Of a stretch of DNA of 64,000 nucleotides, positions 14,801 to 26,800 are shown in pieces. Source of the DNA: Sipunculus nudus. Lineage: Eukaryota > Annelida > Sipuncula > Golfingiida > Sipunculidae. The notes beneath the pieces were generated by a model. It ran no database searches. It was not told where the DNA came from and saw only the letters and a list, made by a program, of their open reading frames with translations. Positions within the stretch are counted from its first letter, which is position 1. Each line of letters opens with the position of its first letter. The translations under genes and the position numbers were made by a program. The stretch is taken from positions 75,749,124 through 75,813,123 of the forward strand of contig CM049308.1 in NCBI GenBank assembly GCA_026874595.1, read 5' to 3'.

Positions 14801-17800
14801 ATCCATTAAATTTTAGTGTCACCCCGATAACTTACCTGGGCTTCTGATGGATATTCACAAAACTCGCCATAACATCTTGCCAATAGATTATCTCTCCTGA
14901 GTTTTGATTTTAGGCACAATCCACACATGTTTGATGATGTAAGAAGTCACAAGGCTTCTTTGTGGTGTTTCTCACTGTCGCTGCGACAACTTACCAGGAA
15001 TATAATGGATTTTGATGAAGCTCAATAGAAATATTAACCAATACAGTTTCTCACCTGAATTAAATTCTCAGCTAAATTCATGTATACTTAATGAGACTGG
15101 AGGTCATAAGACTGGCGTATTATTAACGTTTGCAGTGCTCTTGTTTGTTTTCTCTATGGCTCTTGAGCAATCCCTAAGTGGAAGATTGCAATTTAGCAAT
15201 AATTTTCTAAATTTGGTACATTAAACCTGGTTATCTGGACTATCTTCTCATGTGTACTAAAAGATGGCAAAGGAACTGAATTTAGCACTGATGTGTCCAT
15301 GTAAATTTCAGACATTAACACCCACACATGCAGTTCTTATGATATCCACATATGATAATCAGTTTATATGGAAGCTTTATCTGAATATTTTGCTTATATT
15401 GATACTTCTGGTAAATAATTTGAGCTTTTATAATTGCTAATTCATGTTTTCTCAAATTGCTTTTATCAATCTTCACTTGGCCAAGCATCACTTTTATATT
15501 TCCATTACTGAGTGGCTCTTCTATCACAATTCACATTCTGTTGCAGTATTATTAACTATATGTCAGATAAAATAAGTTACCTGTTTGTCAGATGTAATGG
15601 TCTTGAGGACTAAAGATTGTTCAGAATTATTTTGTGTGAGCATTATTAGATAATTTTCTTGCAGACAACTGTATTTATCCTCTGTACTGGCTTATTAGTT
15701 CTTTAGGGGCTTTTGTTTGGTTTCACCTTGAAAGTCTTATATTGCATTTGCAGGAGGGATGGCCCCAGAATGCCCTGGATATGTGTAACCTGCTCAAAAT
15801 GAGTTACTACGCAGCTTCAGAATCAACTGCTGGAGACATGAAGCTCACTATACCTAAACAGTTTACAACCCAGGTCAGTCCGTGATCATTAACGCCAGTG
15901 GTAGATATCGATTCTAAAATCTTATTTGATTAATGAAAGATAGAAAATGACTGTTAATTGATTATTAATTGATTATTTTATGTACCATCTATATATTACA
16001 GTGAAATATGCTGTATAGAACTATAACTAAAATATTGACCAAGCATATTTAGTCTGACTTGTACATTAGCTGGAAAGTCACGTAAATGGCATTAATATAT
16101 ACATTTATTTGTTGTACAAGGTTAAGTTTTAATGTTGTTCACTGTTTTGTGCCCTGTCTTTCTTCTGTCTCTGATAGAATAAGAATATTTTATCAGGATT
16201 ATATGACTGGATGTGCATACATAATCATTTGTGATTGATATGCAAAAAAGCATCAAATTTAATGGGTAAGGAAATAAAATGACCAATCAGTGATATTATC
16301 AATCAGTTTGCACTGCACTGATAAACACCATAGAGAGAGGTAACTAAAACTATGCAGGTGTCATTTGTATTTATAAAAGAAGGTCATTTAAAGCAAGTCT
16401 CATATGCTGTAAATTCTCTTTGATTTTCTGAATATGTACACTGGTATGTTATGATTTTATACAATTCACCAGGACAAGATTTTGGTAGCTGCTCCTCCAT
16501 TGTAATTTATTTGATTTCTGCAGTATTATTGCTAATCACATTGTGTGATTCCTTCATAAAGTAAAATGTTACACCATAATTTTTCTTCTTTTATAAAATG
16601 TCATTATACAAATGGCCTGATGAGTGTCTCCTTAATGAACCCTCACCTGTTTATTTACAGGTATGCAGCCTGTCTGTAGGATATTCAGAAATGATTCACA
16701 AGGTGAGTACATTATTATCATAACTGGTAACCTGGTCAAGGACTGTAGTAAAAAAAGCAACAATGAATTTAGTAGGATGCCTAGTTTTATTTCTTTAATA
16801 ATGGAACGTTTTGGTACAGAAACTGTGGTAATTTGTCTTAGTGCATAAATTACAAGACTTTAAGAGACTTTTAAGAGACTGCAGTCTGCGTCTTGATCTA
16901 AGCCAGACAGTATAATCACTGAGCAAGCTTTTACTTTCATCCATTTTTTTCATCATATCCAGAATTTTTTTTCATTAATAACATTTAAGTCCTCTTAATT
17001 AAAACCAATTACTTTGCTGCTATTTTGCTTATCCGTTCAATTATTTATTTGTCCTTAATGGTCAGATTTCCCCATCAGCATATTAAAGCATTAGATATCA
17101 CACTCTGGACCATCGAAGAATAGAATAAACAAAATATGATGAAGTATTACAACTAAGTTCAAAGTGGTGGCTAGTTTTCATTAGATTTACACTATCCCAA
17201 AGCAGATTTCAGTGGTAAGCGCTTCAGTGATTACTCGTAAGTATTTAGACTGTAAACTTCAATGTAGATCATAAAGAGTATTTTCAATACACTGTGCCAA
17301 AAACATACATAATTGTTTATGGGGTTTGAATCTCCTGGATATCATAGATATCATACCAGGTAATGTCCATGAAAGTTAAAAGACCTGATAAAAATTTGAT
17401 GAATTTTTTATGACAATCCAGCCATCTTGGCTGCAGTAACTGTAACATATCAAGTACTCTTTCATCTTATGTTCACTTATGCAAATTATTTGGTGCTGTT
17501 ACTAGATTATTTATTATTCATGCCTTTAGAATTGACTATATAATAATTACCTTTGTGATAAAATATAATAATCCTTGTGATAAAAGTAATTTCTGCATTT
17601 TAATCACATTTTAGAAAGAAAAGCCAGAGGTAAATAAATCATGCGTGACTAGTATTTTTGTGTTTGTGCAGTTGCAACTTTTCCTTTGGTTTCCATATTT
17701 TCCATCTTTCAAGTTTATGATTCCAGTTAATTTTTTATTTGATTTAATGTTTCATTGATATATCATGCCTGTGATTGGGGTAGTATTTCCTGGCTTTATA

Positions 17801-20800
17801 ATTTCCTGTGATAAACAGAACAAGTTTGAGCATTTTTCTCAAGATAAAGAAATGTTTTTTTTCTTTTGCTGTGATTCTAATCTGTTTGGAAAATGTATAT
17901 AAATTCTTTATGTTCAGGAAGAAGATGCAGAAGAAGCACAGCCAAGCAGCCCTCTGGCAAAGCTGCAGCACCTGGCAAGCCAGCTCAGAGACCTGGTGGG
18001 ACTGCACACCAAGTATAACTGTAAGCTGTCCCTGGCTCAGTACTGTCAGGTAAGTCAGACCCACAGGTTACATGTTCTTAACAACTGTCAATCATTTCTG
18101 ATCCTTTTTGTTGCAGGCCTGAAAAGTCTTTATAATTAATTCATATTTGTTAATTGGTGTCTCAGTAACCTTTATTATTATCAAGTTGGCACTGTCATAA
18201 AACTATAGTTTGTTTGCCAGAAAATGTTTACATCATGACATAGCAGTTAATGGTTAGAAAGCCAAAAAATAAATACATCTGGTTGTCTGAAAGTTCAGAA
18301 ATGTTTCATTTCACTCATCATATCAGCATAAACTTTTATCATCAAGTAAAATAACCATAGTATTAATCATCATAATGGAATGAATTTTAGTCAGTAGATT
18401 TCTTTATGATATTACAGAAGACCAAGTGTTGCTGATGAACCATATGCAGGACTTACATAGTTGGACTTTTTGAATTTTTGCAGGAGACCATGCAGTCCCT
18501 GATATACCATATGCTGGACCTTGTAGTATATATTCCATTGTTTGATACATTTTGGTAATTTTCAAGGAGACAGCAGAGTAACTGATATACTGTATATTTG
18601 ACCATGTAGTAATTATTCCATTGTTTGTACATTTGGTTACTTTTCTAGGAGACGACAGTCACTGATATACTGTATGTTGGACCATGTAGTATTTATTCCC
18701 ATTGTTTGTACATTTGGTTACTTTTCTAGGAGACGACAGAGTCGCTGATATACTGTATGTTGGACCATGTAGTATTTCTTCCATTGTTTGATACATTTGG
18801 TTACTTTTATAGGAGACGACAGAGTCACTGATATACTGTATGTTGGACCATGGAGTACTTATTCCATTGTTTGTACATTTGGTTACTTTCCTAGGAGACA
18901 ACAGAGTCACTGATGTACCGTATGCTGGACCGTGTGGTGGCTAACGAGTTGATCCCCAGTACGTTACAAAACCTCATCAAACCATACATGAAGGAACATC
19001 TCATGGATGAAGACCGCATGCTGTGGCAGTACATCTGTGTATGTATATTTTAAAAGCATGTTAAGGTGGATTGGTCATTAAAATTTCTAACACAACTTCT
19101 CTTTCCTCAAAATTTGATTTTGAAAGGTATCTCTTGAGTTTTAATCAAAGATTTGTCTTAAGGCCTTATTTAAAGGTTAAAGGAACACATTGAATATAAA
19201 ATTCATCCAAAAGGAAATGTATTTGCCAATTTTGTTTCAGTGATATTTGTACAATTTATCCAGCATATCTTTTCAGTTTGTGTTTCGATGACTCTAAGAA
19301 TCCTAGGAAAATGATGGATTCTTTGCTAAAATCTGCTATAATAAAGTACATTACCAGCTGAGTGATACAAGGAAAGGCTAACTGTGCATCAATACCATCC
19401 AGAATATCTGTAGTTAAGCTTGAAGATACCACATTTATGTTGTTAACCAATGTTTTAGGTATAATACCATACAGCAGTTTTGCTGTAATGTAGATGGTAT
19501 ACATAAAATAATTGATTAATAATTGATCATCAGTCATTTTTCATCTTTCAATCATCAAAGTGATTTTTCAACTAATTCCTACCATTTTATATCATTACAT
19601 ATATGTGTATATAACATGTGCGTTCTTGAACTGTGCCACACCTAGACCTGTGAACATACCTGGCTTGTGGACCTTGTACTTTGTAGGACTTGGTAAATAG
19701 AGAAGGAAGGGTGAGATCATACCTGGGAGAGGCTCCGTGGGAGGTCAAGTCTATAGCAGTCATCCACTGTATCAAAGACCCAGAGGTGTGATGTCATATT
19801 CTGATGAAATGTCATGTTTTTTATTATCTTTGCTAAAATATCATATTGTGATAATTAGTGTTTATGCAGAATCATATGATAAGAACTGCTGAAATTTATA
19901 CTTGAATGGTTACAAAGTAGATAAATTTAGTCAAAATGACAGAGTGAACAATTTCGCATTTTTTCAAAATGAGACTTTTAAACAGTTCAGTTCATACCTA
20001 GCATCATCTCAATCATTACAAATTAGTTAAGTATTTTTTATTCAAGTGCCCACTTGTTTTGAATTATTTACTGATAAGTTAAAATCCTTAAATAATAATG
20101 ATAATTTACTGATAATCTGTCAAGCATCTGTCACTGAGATAACAGTTCTCTGTGTTTCTGAGTCATTAATGTTACACTTTATACATGTCTTAATCCTCTT
20201 CTTTATTTATTAACATTTATAATAAGTTCATTGTAATGTTCCTTACTCTGATTCTTGCAGTATCAGTGTAAGAGTATACTGGAGGTGACGAAGAAAGCGC
20301 ACGTCCCCTGGAGCCAGGGAGTACAGGAACTGGTAGACTACGGGCTCACACTGCCCAGTAACAGGTCAGTGCAGATACAATAAAACCTAACCTAATGACC
20401 ACCTTGGTTTAGGGACTACCTAAAAATAACAACCACTTGTTTATGGTCCTGATTCTTCTTGGTTCTTTTTATCAGACCTTGCATAGAGGACCATCTCCTC
20501 ATACTGTAAATATCATGTTTTATTACGTAAACATAATTGTGAGCTGTTTCAGTATTAATGAGAATTTTCTCTGTTAAAGTTTATACGCCAGAGTAAGCCA
20601 ACTGAAAATTTTCCCTTATTGGGCCTATAATTGCCCATCCCGCCTTGTTCCCGTGTATGTAGGTCACACTTCCATTTCCTGTAATCACATTTTCTTCTGG
20701 CGTCAGCCATGATGGATGTGTGATCACGCTCTGCACGATTCGTCTACTGTTTTGGTTTGTACAGTCGGGTTTGCCAACTGAACTGTAAGTTGTGTTTCTT

Positions 20801-23800
20801 TTTCCCTTCCCGCCATGGAGAACCCCACTTATTGTGTTTCTTGTGGTTCCTTAATCCCTGCTTGGGATTCTCACCCCACTTGTTTCACCTGCCGTTCGAA
20901 CAATGACTCCTGCCGGGGCCCGGCGGATCCATGTTTCTACTGTCAGACATGGTCTTCCGACAAGTGGGTATTGTTTCACGATTGGTCTCATTCCCCAGTA
21001 GTTGGGGGTTCTCCTTCCACGCCTCCTTTATCTGGTCCTGTGGTTGCCTCCCGGGGGGGGGGGGGGGGGGGGTGAACACGGCCGTGTTACGTTCACCATC
21101 AGTTACCACCGGTACCATTACCTCCCCGGTAGTTTCGACGGCCAAGTCCTTACTTTCCCATTCCCGTAAGCGGAGGTCTTCCCCGGTTCCCGCAGCTCCC
21201 CGTGCCGAAGGACCGTCCGCTTATTCCATCTTGCATAAATTATCTAGATTTTGCTCGTCCCTGATGTCGGATCTAGACGATTCGTCTAGACCCCAGTCCG
21301 TTCATCCGGCGGCCTAACTCTGTTCCCCCGGTGCTTTCCCCCAGATCGTTATCTTCACCCCCGGCCCCTGGCCGGCTTCCTTCCTTATCCCCTTGGCCGT
21401 CTGGGGCGGTCCCTGCTGACTGCGGCTCCAGTTCCTGTGTCTTCCTGGGTGGTTCCTGCTGCTGACCGGCCCTCGGCTTCTTTTTTTCAGCCTCTGGTCG
21501 TTCAGGCTCCACGGGTTTCCCTGGATCCCCCTCCTGGGGTTCTCCAGCGTCCCTGTCCTCTCACACTGCTGATCCCACCCTGGCACAAGATCAGTGGTCG
21601 GAGATTGCGTTGCAACACCAGGCTTGGCGTACGCGCAAATCTGAGCTACTGGACCTTGTTGCTACCTCCACTCAGGATCACCGGTTCTTATTTATTTATC
21701 CATTCCGCCCTTCAATCGCCTTCCTCCACACCCGCCGTGTGTATGAAGTTTACTTGTTGAAAATTGTATTTTGTTGCGCCGCTCGGCTTGCCTTCAATCT
21801 TTAAAACACTTGAAACCGGAACTTACACAAGCAGAGTTGACGGAGCTTTACTCTCAACCTTTCACTGGCTCCCTTCTGTTTGGCGGCCATCTGCGACCTC
21901 TTTTTGACAGCAGGCAGATTCGTTCCTTTCTCACGTTGCGCCCTGTCAACTCTCGGACAGTGGCTTCTCTGCACAGCACTCTCAACCGGGCCGCCACTTT
22001 TATCCCGTTCGGTCGGCTATACCTCCGTCCGGTGCAGTCTCTCCTGCGCCGTCACAGCCTTATACGTTTAACCTCGCTTCGTCCTACGGTCCTCCCGTTT
22101 CAGCTCACGTGGAGGTCCCTTCATCCCTGGCTGGACCTTCCCTTTATCCTGCAGGGAGTTCCTTTTTCTCAGGAAATCGATTGCACAGTGTATACCGACG
22201 CGTCTCTCCTTGGTTGGGATGCCAATATGGCCGATCTTCGCGCCACGGGGGTCTGGTCCCCGTCGGAACGTCTCCTGCATATCAATGTCCTGGAACTTCG
22301 AGCAGTCCGTCGCGCGATCTCCCGCTGGTCCCCCCGCTTGCTCGGCCGTCACATTCTCGTCCGGACCGACAACACCACGGTCGTGGCATATATCAACAGG
22401 CAGTGCGGTACTCGGTCTCCCTCACTGATGCAGGAGACCTACCTCTTGTTCGATCTGTGCATCTCTCTCCGGGCCTCGATTCATGCGTCTCATCTTCTAG
22501 GCGTGTCGAACATTCTTGCCGACGCCCTTTCCTGTTGCCCTGCGTCTCTTCCTCCGCCGGCGATCCTTCCGCTTCCGGTCGTTCGGAGTCTTTTCACTCG
22601 TCTGGGGAGTCCAGAATTCGATCTGTTCGATTTTCCATCCCCCCCCCCCCCCCATTCTCGAGCCTACCACGACGCGTCTACGTCACCCTAGCGACAGTCT
22701 CCCCAACACCCTGCCGTCCCTGTGGTCTCACCTGTTTCTCTTCGCATTTCCGGTTCCTCATCTCATCCGCCGTATCCTTCTCCGCTTGTCCCGTCGGAAC
22801 AGACAGCTCTCCTCCTCATCCTCCCGTTTCATCCTGCGGCCCCCTGGTTTCCTCTGTGCGATCACTTCTCTCCCGACCACGGCTTCTTCTACCGCTCAGG
22901 ATCGATCTCCCATAGTTCCTGCGAGCGCATCACCCATTTCGATCGTGCCCTCTGTGTGCATGCGTACTCTCATCGGACGCCTCAAGGATCGGGAATTTCA
23001 AGTCCGGCTGCTCTCCTTGCCTCGGCTCCCCGTCGCCTTCTACGGACCGCATCTATGACTCCCGGTGGCGTCTCTTCACCGGTTGGGCGTCTACCCGCGG
23101 AACCTCTCCTTTAGCTCCGTCCCTTGCGGCGGTTTTGGATTTTTTCGTGTTTTTACTGCAGGATAAACATTTATCCTATCAGTCTCTGCTTGGCTATCGT
23201 GCCACCCTGCTGTCTGTGCTCCGTCCGCTAGGTCACGATCGTGTCCTTCATCATCCGTTAGTGACGGATTTAACAAGGGGGTTCTCGCGTCTCGTCCTCG
23301 CTATGTTGCGCCTTCCTGGCGCCTGGACGTTGTCTTACGTCACCTCTGAGAACCCCCTTATGAGCCCCTGCGTTCGACCCATCTTCTACATTTGTCTTGG
23401 AAAACGGTTTTCCTCCTAGCTCTTGCGTCTGCCAGTCGCCGCTCTGAGCTTCATGCCCTAGTGGCTGATTCGAAATTCACACAAATTGCGGCCGACAGTT
23501 CGTCGGCCACCCTACATTTTCCTCCGGATTTTTATAGAAAGAACCAAAATTTTGATGATCCTCTGTCAGCTTGGCATGTTCCGGCCCTCCCTAACGGTCA
23601 GTACCGTTACGGGGCTACAAATTGCCCGGTTCATGCCTTACGTTACTATCTTAAAGCTACTCATTCTTTACCGGGGGGGGGGGGGGGGGGGTGCAAGAAG
23701 TTGTTTATTTCAACGAAAGTCACCACTTCAAACAAAGAAATTAGCCCTGTCACCATTAGTGCATGGCTAAAAGCTACTATTGTCGCCGCCTATGAGTCGG

Positions 23801-26800
23801 CTTCTCCATCAACTTTAGAGCAGCTTCACATCAAGGCTCATGACATTCAAGCTCTTTCTACATGGTTGGGCCATTTCTCGGGGATTTCCCCAAATCAACT
23901 GGTCAAGAAAGGCTATTAGAAGTCACCTTCTACCTTCACCCACTTTTATCTCAAGGCTGTAGGGTTACAAGCTTTGGTCCTTTATTCCTTGGGCCCTGTG
24001 ATTGCGGCGGGTGAGGTCCTCCAGTTTTCCAGGCCATCATCGCCTTCTACGTCTGTTCCGACAGCGACGTCTTCTTCTGCTCCATCCCAGCACTGATGTT
24101 CTCATCATTCTGTCGTTCCAGGTAGGTGTCCCCTCCCCAAGGTTTATCTCTTTTATTCTCATTAATACAGAAACAGCTCACAATTATGTTTACGTAATAA
24201 AACCCTCCATTCCCTCCCTGTGAATGGTGGTTTTGTTAGTAAACTGTTGTGAGCTTTTCTGTATTACAAACAACGCTCCCTCCCAGTCCACTTCCTTCCG
24301 CCTTCGAAAAATGTGATTACAGGAAACGGAAGTGTGACCTAGATACACGGGAACGAGGCGGGATGGGCGATAATAGGCCCAATAAGGGAAAATTTTCGGT
24401 TGGCTTACTCTGGCGTTTAAACTTTAACAGAGAAAATTCTCATTCATACAGAAAAGCTCACAACAGTTTACTAACAAAACCACCATTCACAGGGAGTGAA
24501 TGGGGCAGTTTCGTAAAAATCAACAAATATGAAAGAAAAGAGCATGATTGATAGATAGATTAACACAATTGTATGTTTTTTCATACTTCATATTTAGAAG
24601 TTGATTTTCATGTATAAATAAAAGGTATAATATCCTATTTATAAATTTAGCATTGACTTGATCCGTCTGATTTTGATTGACAGGACATCAGAGATCAAAC
24701 ATCATGTACAGCTAATGGAGCTGAAGAAAGTACTGCTGGAGTACAACTTACCAGACTACAATGTGGCCATGCAGCAAAACGCTGAGGTTGGGAACAAACA
24801 GTCATTTCAAGAATTACTGTAAACATCTCATGGATTAAAAGTTTTAATTAAAACACCCTCAAGTTAAATCTTGGTTTTTGTACTAAAGGAGAAGGAATAA
24901 AAGAAAAAGGGACAGGATAAATTTATATTTTTCATAAATCTCATCTCATTTTAAATAATGTCTGACCTACACTAATCTGAGAATATAAGAGAAAATGCAT
25001 GATTATTATTGTCAGGTGTGCCACCAAAGGCTATGGCCTTCTGGTAACCAAAGCAAGTCAAACTCACTCCACAGACAACAGTCACAGCTAGGACTGCATG
25101 ATCTTAATGTTATTAAGATAGTTATAGATCTTGTTCTTATTTAACCTGTATGTAACTGATTCTGACTTCAGACACTGATGCGGTACATCTTAAAGGCTGA
25201 CAGAGAGACGGCACTACAGGATGCCCTGGAGGTGGTCAAGGCCTACAGTCATCTTGATGACATCATGGCTTACATGTTCAGAATCAGGCTCCTCATAGCT
25301 GGAAACAGGGTAGGATGCACCAAAGGTCTTCTTAAAATGGGTCCCCATATTTTCTCATCAATTATTTTTTTTTCACCAAGGAGGACTTGGCTTTGAATTC
25401 TTTTACATGAAGCAGATGAACTTTCATATAAAGTAAAACCTCATAGTCTCAAGCTCAACCAAATAGAAAAACCTACTTGATTGGAAGTTTCATGCTCAAA
25501 GTTCAAAGTTAAATTATTACTATATAAACCCATTTGTGTCAAACCTTGGATTAGTCCCTTCATCATCTACACAACAAGGTTGTACTGTAATATGTTTTGA
25601 TTTTTTTTATAAATATTGTCAGCTTGATATAATGCTCATGCCACTGAAATTATACAAATGTTATCACTTAGTTTTGGTATCACTTCTCTGTCATTATGTG
25701 CAGATGTGTACAACAAGTGCCCCAACCCTCCACCCCTCATGGAAGCAGTTAATTTATCAGAAGAATACATTAACTGACTTATTGATTTCAGCTTAGGGAG
25801 TGCATGGACCCGATCAGAAGTTTACCTAGTGACAATTATAAAAAAACAGACTGTTGTTGTTTGTTGATTTCAGCTTGGAGAGTGCATGGACTTGATCAGA
25901 AGTTTATCCAATGACAATTATAAATCAAACTGGTGTTGTTTGTTGATTTCAGCTTGGAGAGTGCATGGACTTGATCAGAAGTTTATCCAATGACAATTAT
26001 AAATCAACTTGTTGTTGTTTGTTGATTTCAGCTTGGAGGATTCGTGGACCTGATCAGAAGTTTACCTAATGACAATTATAAATCAGACTTTTTGTTTGTT
26101 GATTTCAACTTCGAGAGTGCATGGACCTGATCAAAATTTTACCTAATGACAGTAATAAATCAGACTTGTTGTTGTTTGTCGATTTCAGCTTGGAGAGAGC
26201 ATGGACTTGATCAGAAGTTTACCTGAAGACAAGGCTTATGCTTGTATAACCAGAGTGGTCACCATGGCCTTGGTGCTGCTTAATGACCCTGTGTGTATAA
26301 AAGAAAAGGTAGGTGGACTATCCTGTGTGATCCTTTAAATAAAAGCTGATTTGATTAACAATATTTTACAGATACATAATACTAGTTTCATGAGATATAA
26401 GTAAGTTTTTTTTTTCAGTTCCGCATTCTCTTTTTTTTTTTTTTTGCCTCAAGAGGAAACTCTTGTCAGATAATATCAGATAGCTGATATTAAATTTCAT
26501 ACACTTATTTAGGCCATGCAAAACAAACAAACCTTGACTGTCTCTGTAATTCTGATCCTTTTTCACACTGCAAATTTAATTCTTGTATCAGAGAAGACTT
26601 TTTTTTTATTTTATAACAGGAGAATAAAGTGATGAAGATCCTGACCACCAGGGCAGCAGTTGAGGCACTGAGATATTTACTGACTACAGACATAGGTAAA
26701 ATATAATGTCTTAATGCCAGCTATAGACTCTCTTACTTACTAACCTACCCTTTGTGTGCATTCTCTTGGTTGGCAACGTAAATGTAGTTAACTGTTCATA

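Larger units (their letters stand above)
20517..24500 (+). mobile_element. DIRS-type tyrosine-recombinase retrotransposon, internally deleted
   Basis: About 4.0 kb in the intron between exons 18 and 19. Inverted terminal repeats of about 138 bases (20556-20693 against 24307-24444) are near-identical. Outer end sequences of about 40-50 bases are complemented by an internal region at 24155-24264, the diagnostic DIRS arrangement. Plus-strand coding remnants, in order: a Cys/His-rich gag-like ORF, RT thumb plus RNase H, and a tyrosine recombinase. The RT fingers/palm is absent between gag-like sequence (about 21700) and thumb (about 21880), and ORFs are interrupted, so the copy is not autonomous. 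No target duplication is seen, as expected for DIRS. Confidence 0.92.

Noticed and set aside
16663-16848. Plus-strand frame overlapping exon 13
   Set aside because: It is in a different frame from exon 13, which is fixed by the phases of exons 12 and 15.
22109-23114. Long overlapping open frames beside the DIRS RNase H
   Set aside because: They are shadows of GC-rich DIRS coding sequence in other frames, with no recognisable domain.
18418-26188. CRISPR-like or satellite arrays
   Set aside because: The repeats are contiguous without unique spacers, and each unit is a copy of a local intron-exon boundary in a eukaryotic gene.
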